Both the position numbers and the translations under genes were made by a program. Of a stretch of 27,005 bases of DNA, positions 6,323 to 15,305 are shown piece by piece; position 1 is the stretch's first letter, and each line of letters starts with the position of its first letter. The DNA comes from Candidatus Bathyarchaeota archaeon (GTDB lineage Archaea; Thermoproteota; Bathyarchaeia; 40CM-2-53-6; FEN-987): positions 1-27,005 of the forward strand of contig JALHTB010000169.1 in NCBI GenBank assembly GCA_022865625.1. Direction: 5' to 3'. Under the pieces are notes generated by a model. It did no database searches. It was given only the letters and a program-made list of their open reading frames with translations, and was not told the DNA's origin.

Positions 6323-8113
6323 TTGCCCCTAAACAGAGTGATGCCATGGGACATAGATATCTCACAGCGGGCCCAAATATCCGAATCAATCGCGAAGGCA
6401 GCAGCAAGACAGGAGCTCGTCAAGTATACTGGCTTCCCGTACGTAATGCTAAAGGACAGGGCTAAGGTTGCCGACAAAGACGAAACACTCAGAAGTAATG
6501 TTGGTGCCGCGTCGCTCGTGGAGAAATGGGTGGCGACTACTCTTGGTCCAATGGGCCTAGACAAGATGATTGTCCGAGACATAGGCGCGGGGAGACCCAC
6601 CCGCCATGTCTTGGTAACAAACGATACTGCTGAGATTCTAGGTCACCTCAGTACGGAGCATCCGGTGGCCAAGATACTGGCCGACGTCGCCACAACAGTA
6701 GACAGGGAAGTCGGCGATGGAACGACTACTGCAGTGCTCCTGGCTTGCGCACTAGTGGACGTCGGATCCAAGCTGACGCAGAAAGGGATTCATCCATCCA
6801 CTATTACTGAGGGTTACGAACTGGCGCTCAAGGAGTCGCTTGGGCTCTGTGAAGAACTTGCGTCGCCGTTCGATCGAGATTCACCAGGTCGGTACATAGA
6901 GACCGCTCGCATGGCAATCAGTGGCAAGGGCTTCTCAGTCTCAGAAGAGGATTTGGCAGGCACGGCATATTCAGCCGTAAGTACAATTGCGTCCAAAGCC
7001 GCAAACTCCATGGATGCCGACCTGAAAGACATCAAACTCGTGAGCTGGACTGGATCTGCAGAGACTAGACTAGAGCTAGTCAGAGGTACGATTCTAAAGA
7101 ACGCGCTCGTTGATAGTGGCATGCCCAAGAAGATTGAGGAGGCACACATAGCCATCTTCAGCAAGCCACTAATGTTTCGTGACTACCAATCACTGACACA
7201 CGACAAAATTACCTGCGTCTTGAACACTCCGGAAAGATTCTTAGAAATGAGGAAAGAACGGCTAAAAGTCATCAAGGGGAAGGGTGAACACATAGTCCAA
7301 TCAGGTTCTAACGTCGTCCTATCTCGGAAAGGTATTGACGAGGAACTCATCGACTATCTCCGTAGACACGAAGTCTTCACAGTCAGGCGAATAGTTGAAG
7401 AAGACCTCGCGAGGTTGTCGCTTGCCACGGGTGGCAGAATAGTTGGAAGTGTAGATGAGCTGTCCGCTGAGGATCTTGGCTACGCAAAGCTCGTTGAAGA
7501 ACGCAAGATCGGTGGGTCGGAATGGATCTTCGTCGATGGATGCCGAAATCCCAAGAGCGTCTCGATAATGATCTGCGGACACAGTGAAGTGGCCGCCACA
7601 GAGACTGAGCATCTGCTCAAGAATACTCTCTCGATAATTGCGACTCTCATGCGCGAACCTAGAGTTGTACCCGGGGGAGGGGCGATCGAAGTCGAACTGG
7701 CAAAGAGGTTGAGAGTCTGGGCGCCATCGAACGTGGGCAAGAAGCAGTTCGCTGTACTGGCGTTTGCTGAAGCGCTTGAGAGAGTCCCGGAATACCTCGC
7801 GCAGAACGCAGGGCTGGACTCGATTGATGTGCTAACCGAACTTAGGGCACGTCATGATGCTGGCCAGGCAAGCGCCGGAGTGGATCCATTTACTGGTAGG
7901 GTCCAGGACATGGCCCAACTACGCGTCTTCGATCCGTTGGCTACACTGCGCCAGGCGTTGGCTTCAGCGACCGAGGCGGCCTGTCTAGTACTGAGGACAG
8001 ATGGTACCATAACAATTCCGCGCACGATGGAAGAAAGGGTCGAGAAAAAGCAGAAGGAGAGAGAACAGAAGGGCAAGAAACCCGAAGACTGGATTGACGA
8101 AGTACCCTACTGA
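6323..8113 (+). CDS. Divergent group II chaperonin (thermosome-like), probable ATPase-impaired paralogue
   Basis: At 596 residues it is longer than the usual 545. It starts with TTG here; ATG at 6341 (residue 7) is an equally possible start, and the family homology begins near residue 38. Equatorial-domain motifs include TTLGPMGLDKM (72-82) and GDGTTTAVLL (131-140). The NDGATIL motif reads NDTAEIL (100-106). The apical domain (about 265-375) has a recognisable KGIDEELIDYL segment. In the C-terminal equatorial part the GGTEH...HDAL helix reads ETEHLLKNTLSII, followed by VVPGGGAIE. The Asp of HDAL, equivalent to GroEL Asp398 and needed for ATP hydrolysis, is Asn434. The tail is highly charged and lacks the usual Gly/Met-rich end. 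It is a single gene between ureide genes. Its role may be regulatory or as a non-hydrolysing ring subunit (inference). Confidence 0.9.
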   Translation: MPLNRVMPWDIDISQRAQISESIAKAAARQELVKYTGFPYVMLKDRAKVADKDETLRSNVGAASLVEKWVATTLGPMGLDKMIVRDIGAGRPTRHVLVTNDTAEILGHLSTEHPVAKILADVATTVDREVGDGTTTAVLLACALVDVGSKLTQKGIHPSTITEGYELALKESLGLCEELASPFDRDSPGRYIETARMAISGKGFSVSEEDLAGTAYSAVSTIASKAANSMDADLKDIKLVSWTGSAETRLELVRGTILKNALVDSGMPKKIEEAHIAIFSKPLMFRDYQSLTHDKITCVLNTPERFLEMRKERLKVIKGKGEHIVQSGSNVVLSRKGIDEELIDYLRRHEVFTVRRIVEEDLARLSLATGGRIVGSVDELSAEDLGYAKLVEERKIGGSEWIFVDGCRNPKSVSIMICGHSEVAATETEHLLKNTLSIIATLMREPRVVPGGGAIEVELAKRLRVWAPSNVGKKQFAVLAFAEALERVPEYLAQNAGLDSIDVLTELRARHDAGQASAGVDPFTGRVQDMAQLRVFDPLATLRQALASATEAACLVLRTDGTITIPRTMEERVEKKQKEREQKGKKPEDWIDEVPY

Positions 8114-8275
8114 TTCATCAAACAAGATATCTATGTGCTCAAATCACTGCGCAAAGCTGTCTCGCTGGGACGTGCGCTGAAAAACCCCATATTCCAATTT
8201 GAGTATTTACACGGGACGTCCGATCTGCTGTGGTCTCAGCATAGTTCCCACCAGCTTCGTAACGACTCCAACATG

Positions 8276-8284
8276 CTTAAATAA
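8276..8284 (+). promoter_or_regulatory. TATA box for the carbamoyltransferase gene
   Basis: CTTAAATAA is centred 40 bases upstream of the TTG start, giving an expected short leader that just includes the GGTGAG Shine-Dalgarno at 8311-8316. Confidence 0.55.
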
Positions 8285-8319
8285 CATCTGCTGGGCCCCT
8301 CAGCCAAATTGGTGAGATC

Positions 8320-9315
8320 TTGATCTCTCAGTTTAGGGGAAGAGATTTCATATCGTGTCATGAGTGGACACTCGAAGAGCTCGAGTTTGTTTTTGAACAT
8401 TCGAAGTCTCTGAAGAGACAATTCAAGTCTGGAGCAACTACCGACCTCTTGAAGAACAAGACTCTCTTCATGCTTTTCTACGCAACCTCAACGAGAACTC
8501 GCAACTCATTCGAGGCTGCAATGACGCAGCTGGGCGGCCACGCGCACTTCTTGGAAACGAAAGCCATGCGTATGGGTGACCCAGGGGCACCTGAGGCGAT
8601 AAAGGACACAGCGAAGGTTCTCGACCGATATGGCCACTGCATAGCAATTAGGGTCTACACGCCAAAGTACGGCGAGGGAGAGCAGATAATCCGCGAATAC
8701 GCGAAGTGGTCTGACATTCCGGTTGTAAGTATGGAGTCAGACATGTGGCACCCCTGCCAAGAATTGGCCGACATGCTCACAGTCAGAGAGAAGTTTCCGA
8801 AATGGGAAAAGAAGAAGTATGTTCAAGCATGGGGCTACTCGCCCAATGCGTTGAGAGTGGCTGCTGTCCCACAGTCCAATGTTGCAATGATGACTCGATA
8901 CGGAATGGACGTAGTGTACGTGAGGCCTCCTGAGTTCACTTTGGACCCAAACATCACTGCAATGGCCAAGAAGAACGCTGAGCAGAGCGGAGGAAGCTTC
9001 ACTGAGACCACCAACCTCAAGGAGGCTTTCGAAGGCGCTCACGTAATCTACATGCGCAACCACTGCACATTGAACCGCGCAGAGATCGGCGACAAAGCCG
9101 AGCAGCAACTCATGGACAAATACAAGAACTGGACATGCACGCAAGAGCTGATGGACCTCACTGCCAAGAATAGTATCTTCATGCACTGTCTACCGGCGGA
9201 CAGAGGACACGAAGTCACAAACGAAGTGATGGACGGACCTCACTCCGCAATATTCGACGAAGCAGAAAACAGGCTCCATGTCCAGAAAGCCGTGCTTTCA
9301 CTAGTCATGCAATAG
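8320..9315 (+). CDS. ygeW: Knotted carbamoyltransferase (YgeW family)
   Basis: Aspartate/ornithine carbamoyltransferase superfamily, 331 residues. The carbamoyl-phosphate site STRTR is at residues 57-61, HPCQ at 144-147 and HCLP at 289-292. The segment YSPNALRVAAVPQS (173-186) carries the extra loop before VPQS that marks the trefoil-knotted subfamily (N-acetylornithine carbamoyltransferase and YgeW); there is no ornithine-type SMG loop. In the YgeW group the likely physiological direction is removal of a carbamoyl group from a ureide to give carbamoyl phosphate. The carbamate kinase gene downstream on the same strand supports a catabolic role. The TTG start is preceded by GGTGAG. It is shorter than E. 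coli YgeW (about 396 residues). The acceptor or donor substrate is not determined by sequence. Confidence 0.9.
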   Translation: MISQFRGRDFISCHEWTLEELEFVFEHSKSLKRQFKSGATTDLLKNKTLFMLFYATSTRTRNSFEAAMTQLGGHAHFLETKAMRMGDPGAPEAIKDTAKVLDRYGHCIAIRVYTPKYGEGEQIIREYAKWSDIPVVSMESDMWHPCQELADMLTVREKFPKWEKKKYVQAWGYSPNALRVAAVPQSNVAMMTRYGMDVVYVRPPEFTLDPNITAMAKKNAEQSGGSFTETTNLKEAFEGAHVIYMRNHCTLNRAEIGDKAEQQLMDKYKNWTCTQELMDLTAKNSIFMHCLPADRGHEVTNEVMDGPHSAIFDEAENRLHVQKAVLSLVMQ

Positions 9316-9394
9316 GTGAGAGCGCACCCTCCGTTTTTGTCGAGGCAAGCGGAGCCTTCTAAATCGATATCGGGGTTCGATCACCCTAAGGTGG

Positions 9395-10435
9395 ATGCTC
9401 AGGATGTCTAGACGGCTACTAATAGCACTCGGCGGCAACGCCATAAAGCAGGCACACGAAGAGGGAACGACTGAGGAGCAGTTCAGAAACGTCGCAACAA
9501 CCTGCAAACAGATTGTAAGCCTCATGGGGAGGCTCTCAGCCGACTCAATAGCAATAACCCACGGCAATGGCCCTCAGGCAGGAAACCTTCTGCTGCAGCA
9601 GGAAGAAGCGCTTCACGCGGGAGTTGCGGCTCAGACCTTCGATGTGGTCGGTGCAATGACACAGGGACAGATAGGTTACATGTTCCAACAGACACTTCAG
9701 AATTTCCTGAGGGATGCCGGTGGTGCTCTATCCAAGACACCCGTGGTTTCAGTTGTGAACCAAGTCTTGGTGAGTCCGGATGATCCAGATTTTCTTGACC
9801 CCACGAAGCCAGTCGGCAATTTCTTCACCAAAGAAGAGGCTGAGGAACTCGCCCAAGAGAAGGGCTACGTTATCAACCCCAAGCCCGGCAAGGAGCATCT
9901 CGACAAGAAGATGAAAGGGTTCGTCATCAAGCAAGTAAAACCGACGGGATCGACCCCGAAACCCTACAGAAGAGTCGTTCCCTCTCCTGAGCCAATCAAG
10001 AACATTGAGGGGGAGACAATCAAGATGCTCGTCGATCAGGGTGTCTTGGTTGTAGCGTCAGGAGGCGGCGGAATTCCTGTCATAATGAACAGGGACGGAC
10101 ACCTTGAGGGAGTATTTGCAGTAATCGACAAAGACAAGGCAGGGGAAAGAATGGCCGAGGCCATCAAGGCGACCGATTTTCTAATACTAACAGACATCGA
10201 GTACGCGATGTTGAATTTCGCCAAGCCAAATCAGAAACCGATACATGAGATGACTACCAGGGACGCCGAGAATTACTTGGCAGAAGGTCACTTCATTGCT
10301 GGAAGCATGGGTCCCAAGGTTGAGGCATGCGTCAGGTTCCTCAAATGGGGAGGAAAACGAGCAATAATATCGTCTCTGGACAAACTCATCGACGCGTACG
10401 ATGGCAAGACTGGTACGCACATCCACTCAAGCTAA
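9395..10435 (+). CDS. arcC: Carbamate kinase
   Basis: Amino-acid kinase fold enzyme that transfers phosphate from carbamoyl phosphate to ADP, releasing CO2 and ammonia. Motifs are LIALGGNAI near the N-terminus, THGNGPQAGNL, ASGGGGIPV, IDKDKAGERMA and GSMGPKVEA near the C-terminus. At 346 residues it is somewhat longer than typical (about 310), through an insert in the middle. ATG at 9395 sits directly on the Shine-Dalgarno AAGGTGG (9388-9394). The ATG at 9404 (MSRRLLIALGG) is 9 bases from it, so 9404 is the more likely start. It lies 79 bases after the carbamoyltransferase with a T5 tract in between, and is probably co-regulated with it. Together they would form an ATP-yielding ureide-to-ammonia module. 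Confidence 0.93.
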   Translation: MLRMSRRLLIALGGNAIKQAHEEGTTEEQFRNVATTCKQIVSLMGRLSADSIAITHGNGPQAGNLLLQQEEALHAGVAAQTFDVVGAMTQGQIGYMFQQTLQNFLRDAGGALSKTPVVSVVNQVLVSPDDPDFLDPTKPVGNFFTKEEAEELAQEKGYVINPKPGKEHLDKKMKGFVIKQVKPTGSTPKPYRRVVPSPEPIKNIEGETIKMLVDQGVLVVASGGGGIPVIMNRDGHLEGVFAVIDKDKAGERMAEAIKATDFLILTDIEYAMLNFAKPNQKPIHEMTTRDAENYLAEGHFIAGSMGPKVEACVRFLKWGGKRAIISSLDKLIDAYDGKTGTHIHSS

Positions 10436-10743
10436 TCATCGGCATGAGTCCGTTCTCTGTTTTTCTCAGATGCACTGCTCTCGGTAGGATACTGGACTAG
10501 CTACCTGCCGCCCGCCCGCAGATATCGGGCATTTGAAGCCAAGGATGACTCCGAGGTTCGGAAGACTTCTTTCTTCCGGCCCAGAAGCAGTTACTAGTTT
10601 CCGCTCAGAGAGACTACTTGGCTCCCACACTGCTTTGCCAGCATTTTGTATCGAAGATATCCTGGAACTCATGCAGAGTGCGCTGACTGATCAGTAGCAT
10701 CTCCGATCTCGGTGATAACGTGTGGCGTGAGGGTCGTGTGCGT
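10436..10743. other. Convergent intergenic region with hairpins, no gene
   Basis: 308 bases between the ends of carbamate kinase (+) and the PotC-like permease (-). It holds a T5 tract at 10460-10464 and a 5-bp hairpin GCCCG/CGGGC at 10514-10530. A 7-bp hairpin CGGAAGA/TCTTCCG lies at 10559-10578. They are candidates for transcript ends. No supported coding sequence was seen. Confidence 0.5.
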
Positions 10744-11538
10744 CTAGGAGGGTGCTGGCGTGAGTCGTAGCGATTTTCTGGCTAGCAGGCCTACTACTAC
10801 CAGAAGGCCTAGGGAGAAGATTGTCATTGTCGAGCCCAGAGCCAGAAGTGCAGGCGTGGCTCTGATCTGGACTATGCCGAAGACACGTAGCGGTAGGGTG
10901 TCCGGGTTAACAATGAATACGCTTCTGAAGAGTTCACCAATGGATAGGGTAAAGGCGAACAATGCTCCAGCCATAATGGCGGGTGCTATGAGAGGCAAGG
11001 TTACTCTGCGAAAGACTTTGAACGAGGTGGCGCCCAACGTCTTTGCGGCCTCCTCATACTCGATCAGCATAGGATCGATACCGGCTCTCACGAGTATCAT
11101 GCCCCAGGGCAGTGCCCACACTACGTGCACAGGGAGTCCAGTCCAGAGACTGATAGGCACACCGAGTTGGCGGTAGAAGAATATGGCACCGAGTCCATAT
11201 GTTACCCCCGGCACGATGATGCCCAAGATAATCAGGTAGAAGATAGCCTCAGCGCCACGAAACGGTCGCTTGTATGCTAGTCCTGCTGGAGCGAACAGGG
11301 CCATTGCGACGGCGGCGGTGCCGATGGCCAGCTCAAGCGATCGAGTTAGAGAGTTAACTATCTCCGGACTGCTGAGCCATTTCTCATACCATCTTAGGCT
11401 GAGGCCTTCGATCGGCGGCACCATGCGATCTGCAGAGTTGAATGAGAACACTATCATTGATACGATGGGGGAATAGACGAGCGTCGCCACCACTATCGTG
11501 ACCACGGCCAAACCAATCTTCAAATAATCTCTTGCCAA
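10744..11538 (-). CDS. potC: ABC transporter permease (PotC-like)
   Basis: 264-residue inner-membrane permease of a PotBC/ModB-type importer. An N-terminal membrane segment (about 8-32) and several further hydrophobic segments surround the EAA loop EEAAKTLGATSFKVFRRV (about residues 162-179). The TTG start is set by a strong Shine-Dalgarno AGGTGA at 11550-11545, 6 bases upstream, overlapping the stop of the preceding permease gene. It is the last gene of the potABC operon. The substrate is unknown: polyamine is the default family guess, but this class also carries thiamine, iron, putrescine-like amines and phosphonates. Confidence 0.88.
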   Translation of the reverse strand: MARDYLKIGLAVVTIVVATLVYSPIVSMIVFSFNSADRMVPPIEGLSLRWYEKWLSSPEIVNSLTRSLELAIGTAAVAMALFAPAGLAYKRPFRGAEAIFYLIILGIIVPGVTYGLGAIFFYRQLGVPISLWTGLPVHVVWALPWGMILVRAGIDPMLIEYEEAAKTLGATSFKVFRRVTLPLIAPAIMAGALFAFTLSIGELFRSVFIVNPDTLPLRVFGIVQIRATPALLALGSTMTIFSLGLLVVVGLLARKSLRLTPAPS

Positions 11539-11548
11539 GAGTCGTCAC

Positions 11549-12427
11549 CTAGAAGAGTTGTCTTAGATTAACCGCCGTGAATAGCACAATCACTATGATG
11601 AGGGCTATGCCGGTTATGATGACTGATACCGCTGACGCGAAAGGCCAGTTAAGGTACACCTGCGAGTTGTAGATGAACTGGCCTGCGGTAGTGGCTATTC
11701 GCCCTATCACCTTCGGCGTCGCCCAGTCACCCATGCTTGACACAAAAACGAAAGCAGCACCTATGGCAACTCCTGGCAGTGAAAGCCGCAGCGTGATATG
11801 GTAGAACTGTTTGATTCTGTTGGCGCCGGACGCGGCGGCTGCTTCGTACAGAATCGGGTCGATCTTCGCCAAGGCAAGGAAGATGGGTCCTATGACAAAC
11901 ACAACGTAACTTTGGATCATGACTAGGACCGTTGCGAAGTCTGAATAAAGGAACAGAGGCGATGGTTCTGACAGTATATGAAGGCCCATCAGGACCCCGT
12001 TGAGTATCCCATTCGTCCCAAGCATCGGTATCCACGAAATCGTTCGAATCGTCCAATCGATCCAGAACGGTATTATGAGCGCGACTAGAAGTGCTGTCTT
12101 GAGTGCTTGGCTCTGGATCTTGTTTGCCAAGAAATAAGCGACCGGATAGGCCAAGAGAACTGAGACGCCTGCTACTATCGTAGAGTACTCCAGAGTAAGC
12201 AGAATAGAAGCCTGCGCAGTGGGATTGGTAAATGCTTTGACGTAGTTTGACAGAGTGAAGATCGGGACATATCCCAGCTGTACAGGCGTGTAGAAGCTCA
12301 TCACCGCGATCTGCACTAGCGGTCCAATAAGGAAGATCAGCGTCCAAGTTAGAGCCGGGAGGACAAGAATGTAGGGCCCAACGTCCCAGACGCGTTTCGG
12401 AGGAGGCCTGTCGGCCAGCAGAATCAC
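11549..12427 (-). CDS. potB: ABC transporter permease (PotB-like)
   Basis: 292-residue permease, partner of the PotC-like protein. Hydrophobic segments start at YILVLPALTWTLIFLIGPLV. The EAA loop is YEAAAASGANRIKQFYHITL. I chose the GTG at 12427, which overlaps the ATPase stop as GTGA (GTG 12427-12425, TGA 12426-12424), a classic translational-coupling arrangement. A longer frame from 12508 would overlap the ATPase gene by 85 bases and add a non-conserved, Arg-rich, hydrophilic 27-residue leader, so I reject it. Confidence 0.88.
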   Translation of the reverse strand: MILLADRPPPKRVWDVGPYILVLPALTWTLIFLIGPLVQIAVMSFYTPVQLGYVPIFTLSNYVKAFTNPTAQASILLTLEYSTIVAGVSVLLAYPVAYFLANKIQSQALKTALLVALIIPFWIDWTIRTISWIPMLGTNGILNGVLMGLHILSEPSPLFLYSDFATVLVMIQSYVVFVIGPIFLALAKIDPILYEAAAASGANRIKQFYHITLRLSLPGVAIGAAFVFVSSMGDWATPKVIGRIATTAGQFIYNSQVYLNWPFASAVSVIITGIALIIVIVLFTAVNLRQLF

Positions 12428-13557
12428 GCCCCTAATATGGCTCTCTCGACGTCGTAACCTTTGACGACACTCGCCTTGTCCAAGACAGTAATGTCCTCGA
12501 CATTCCAACCTATTTTGACAGGTTTGCCGTCTGGAATTTCCTCGTATTCTGCTTCCCCCAGCTGCTTCCTTGCTCTGAATTCTACACCTCTGATATCGAT
12601 CAGGTACGTGACTTCAGAGCCTCTGTATACGGTTGACTTGAGGGCCCCATCCAGGTGGTACCGTGTCGTTTGAGCGTCTTTGCCAATTCTCATTCTTTCC
12701 GGTCGGACTATGAAAGCGACACTTGTTCCGACGAGTTTCTTGCTATCTTCTCCATAGGGTCCGTCGAATGCTCCGTATTCACTTTCCAGAGAGACTAGAC
12801 TGCCCTTTGCTGCAGTGGCCTTTGCTTTGACTAGATTGGACTCGCCCACGAATCTCGCAACGAATATGCTGTGTGGAGAATTGTATATCTCTGAAGGCGG
12901 TCCTTCTTGTTCGATCTTGCCCATGTTCATGACCATTATTCTATCTGCGAGGGTCATGGCCTGACCTTGGTTGTGAGTAACGTAGATGAAGGTGATCCCC
13001 AATTGTTTGTGCAGAAACTTCAGCTCAATCTCCATCTGTGCTTGTAGCTTTGCGTCCAAGTTACCCAATGGTTCATCAAGAAGCACAACTTCCGGATGCA
13101 GGACAGTCGCCCGGGCAACACCGACACGTTGCTGTTGACCACCGCTTAGCTCACGTGGATGTCTATTCTCCAGGCCGGTTAGACGAACCAAGCCGAGCGC
13201 TTCGTTGACCTTCTGCTTCATCTCGGCTTCGGGCACACCTCTCATCTTCAGCCCGAATGCGACATTATCGAAGACAGTCATGTGAGGAAACAGTGCCCAT
13301 GTCTGGAAGACCATTGATATCGGCCGCTTGTGCGTTGGTACGCGCGACATGTCCTGACCCTTGATGAAGATCTTTCCAGCATCAGGCACTATGAGTCCCG
13401 CTATGCTCCGCAATGCGGTTGTCTTGCCGCATCCACTTGGTCCTATCATACAGTAGAATTCGCCCTTCCTCACGTCGAAGCTCACGTCATCCAGTGCAGC
13501 TGTCTTCCCAAAGAGTTTCGTTACACCTTCGACGCGAACATCCACCTCAGATGTCAT
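12424..13557 (-). CDS. potA: ABC transporter ATP-binding protein (PotA-like)
   Basis: 377-residue ATPase. Walker A GPSGCGKT is at residues 39-46, Q-loop Gln85, signature LSGGQQQR at 137-144 and Walker B VVLLDEP at 157-163. A C-terminal TOBE-type regulatory domain follows (about 260-365; FIVRPERMRIG). ATG start. It has its own TATA box (13602-13610), separate from the binding-protein gene upstream, so potABC can be expressed apart from potD. The PotB-like permease gene overlaps its stop codon. Confidence 0.93.
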   Translation of the reverse strand: MTSEVDVRVEGVTKLFGKTAALDDVSFDVRKGEFYCMIGPSGCGKTTALRSIAGLIVPDAGKIFIKGQDMSRVPTHKRPISMVFQTWALFPHMTVFDNVAFGLKMRGVPEAEMKQKVNEALGLVRLTGLENRHPRELSGGQQQRVGVARATVLHPEVVLLDEPLGNLDAKLQAQMEIELKFLHKQLGITFIYVTHNQGQAMTLADRIMVMNMGKIEQEGPPSEIYNSPHSIFVARFVGESNLVKAKATAAKGSLVSLESEYGAFDGPYGEDSKKLVGTSVAFIVRPERMRIGKDAQTTRYHLDGALKSTVYRGSEVTYLIDIRGVEFRARKQLGEAEYEEIPDGKPVKIGWNVEDITVLDKASVVKGYDVERAILGA

Positions 13558-13601
13558 TGTTCACCAGATTCCAAGGATGCGCCCTTAGGGGCCGAGAGCC
13601 C

Positions 13602-13610
13602 GTATATAAC
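13602..13610 (-). promoter_or_regulatory. TATA box for the potABC operon
   Basis: Minus-strand GTTATATAC, a near-consensus archaeal TATA element, is centred about 49 bases upstream of the potA ATG. Confidence 0.65.
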
Positions 13611-13700
13611 GGTTTGGCGGACTTCGTTCCGTTCTGATGACAAGTCCTCAACAGAAAACAGAAGCGCGAAGCGAATAGGGCGCACCTATTGAGTCCTGAC

Positions 13701-13735
13701 GAAGAAAACGGGGAAAGAAAAGGGGGGAAGGAAGG
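13701..13735 (-). terminator. Pyrimidine-rich terminator of potD
   Basis: Directly after the potD stop the minus strand is an almost pure pyrimidine tract with T4 runs (TTCCCCCCTTTTCTTTCCCC and on to GTTTTCTTC). Such T-rich tracts end archaeal transcripts. It separates potD from potABC. Confidence 0.5.
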
Positions 13736-13741
13736 TTGGTT

Positions 13742-15286
13742 CTATGCGGCTCGGAATTTGCTCCAAGCTTCAAAGTAGTAGTCGAGATCGTGGGGAACTC
13801 TACCCCACACCGCAACAAGTGAAGTGCGTCGCTGTATCGACCCGCCGTCCTTGAAGTTCCCGTTGTTTTCGTCTGGTGTTCCAGGCTCCATGTGCCAATT
13901 GTAGGTCATGGGAGCAAACAGGGGCTGCTTCTCGGGCGTGAACGCGTCATACGTTGGCTTGCCTTCGTACACCCAACCGAATCTTTCAGGACCGAACGCG
14001 TCTCGGATTTCCTTACCAGGGTGCAATGGCGTGTGGTAGCCGTTCTTGAGTATGTTAATTGCGTACCAGGGGCCATATTGCCAGTTGATGTGGTTGTACA
14101 CCAGGGCATCCTTGGTCGTTCCAGATGTGGGAGCGTTTCCATCCAGCCAGTTCCTGTAACCTTCTACAGGCTCAATGTAGTAGCACGGCGTTCCGCCTGC
14201 GCGCACCGGGTACTCCACAGGTTGCCACGCATCAGACACCCAAAGTTCCTCCGTGAGATAGAGGTTCACCAGCTGCATGAAGTCGCTCCATGTCACTCTG
14301 AACTGGCCAGCCTTCTTTTGCGCAATCAGAAAGTCGATGACTGTGTCCATCTCACTGTGCGTGAGGTCATTTGCGCCGACTTCAGGGACGGGCATCATCT
14401 TGTTCACGATCAAGTAGGCTGCAACGTGGTTCGTGACAGTTGCTACGGAGTCCAGTATCCCTGCGCGTCCTTTGTACTTCCTGTCATACATGAGCTCCCA
14501 CGAAGTTCTCACAGTGCCTTTCTCAGCCTTCTTGGCTTCGTCAGGCAGGTACTTTGGATTGAACAACACTGCATCGTAGTTCCAGCAGAGTGGCGCGATG
14601 AAGAACATCTGGTCTTTCAGGCCATAGTCGTCCGGTGGGGACGTAGCCCCTGGGCTCTCAGCCCACATGTGAGGCCATATGACTGACTTGGCTATGTAGG
14701 TCCCGCTGGGACCTAGCGGTGGTGGAACCGCGGTGCCTATCGTTGTGTCGGGATGTGTCCAGAGCTCGTATACGTCCTCTGGCTTCCACCTAGGTATGAC
14801 GCTCGGTGGAAATCTCTTCGTGACTTTCGGCGTCTTCAAAGCTCCCCAGATAGCGCTGTCCGCAGCGCACTCATCGAACTCGCTAGCTCCCCCTGTCAGC
14901 ATTCGCGAACGGGTCGTGTCAAGGTCTGTCACAGTTTCCTGAATGTCGACGCCTGTCTCTGTTTCGTATGCCTTCACGATTTCATCATCAATCATGAATG
15001 ATGGTCCTAGCCACTTGAGCGTCTGACCCGCGAGCGGCGTAATTGCCTGCGCAGTCGTCGCCACAGTTGTGGCAGCGGTGGTCGCAGTGGTAGTGGGAGG
15101 TGCTTGCAAGGTTGAGCCGTACCACATTGCGGCTCCTCCCGCGATTATTACACCCGCCCCGATTGCCACTTTGGCGCCCTTGCTGAGAGCTTGCCGGCGA
15201 GTAATTGCTGTGGATTCTGAAGATTTCTCCGATACGTCGTATGCGAATTCCTTCCTTCTGCTTCTAGGCTCTATACTGCGTGCCAT
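13742..15286 (-). CDS. potD: Tat-exported extracellular solute-binding protein (PotD-like)
   Basis: 514-residue substrate-binding protein of the PotABC-type importer. A hydrophilic leader carries a twin-arginine motif ITRRQALSKGAK (Arg30-Arg31), followed by a hydrophobic segment at about 38-57. A Thr/Ala-rich linker (about 64-80) suggests a membrane-anchored, surface-exposed protein spaced from the membrane. No lipobox is visible. The mature part (LAGQTLKWLGPSFMIDDEIVKAYE...) has the look of a PotD/Fbp-type periplasmic binding fold. Tat export implies folding before export. ATG start with GAGG 9 bases upstream; TATA box 46-54 bases upstream with a perfect dyad between it and the start. Confidence 0.82.
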   Translation of the reverse strand: MARSIEPRSRRKEFAYDVSEKSSESTAITRRQALSKGAKVAIGAGVIIAGGAAMWYGSTLQAPPTTTATTAATTVATTAQAITPLAGQTLKWLGPSFMIDDEIVKAYETETGVDIQETVTDLDTTRSRMLTGGASEFDECAADSAIWGALKTPKVTKRFPPSVIPRWKPEDVYELWTHPDTTIGTAVPPPLGPSGTYIAKSVIWPHMWAESPGATSPPDDYGLKDQMFFIAPLCWNYDAVLFNPKYLPDEAKKAEKGTVRTSWELMYDRKYKGRAGILDSVATVTNHVAAYLIVNKMMPVPEVGANDLTHSEMDTVIDFLIAQKKAGQFRVTWSDFMQLVNLYLTEELWVSDAWQPVEYPVRAGGTPCYYIEPVEGYRNWLDGNAPTSGTTKDALVYNHINWQYGPWYAINILKNGYHTPLHPGKEIRDAFGPERFGWVYEGKPTYDAFTPEKQPLFAPMTYNWHMEPGTPDENNGNFKDGGSIQRRTSLVAVWGRVPHDLDYYFEAWSKFRAA

Positions 15287-15305
15287 GTTTTGTTCCTCGA
15301 AAGGT

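Noticed and set aside
9371..9390. GGGGTTCGATC resembling a tRNA T-arm
   Set aside because: The 3' side does not pair and no acceptor or anticodon stems surround it.
12428..12508. 27-residue N-terminal extension of the PotB-like permease
   Set aside because: It overlaps the ATPase gene by 85 bases and is Arg-rich and unlike permeases; the GTGA overlap gives a better start.
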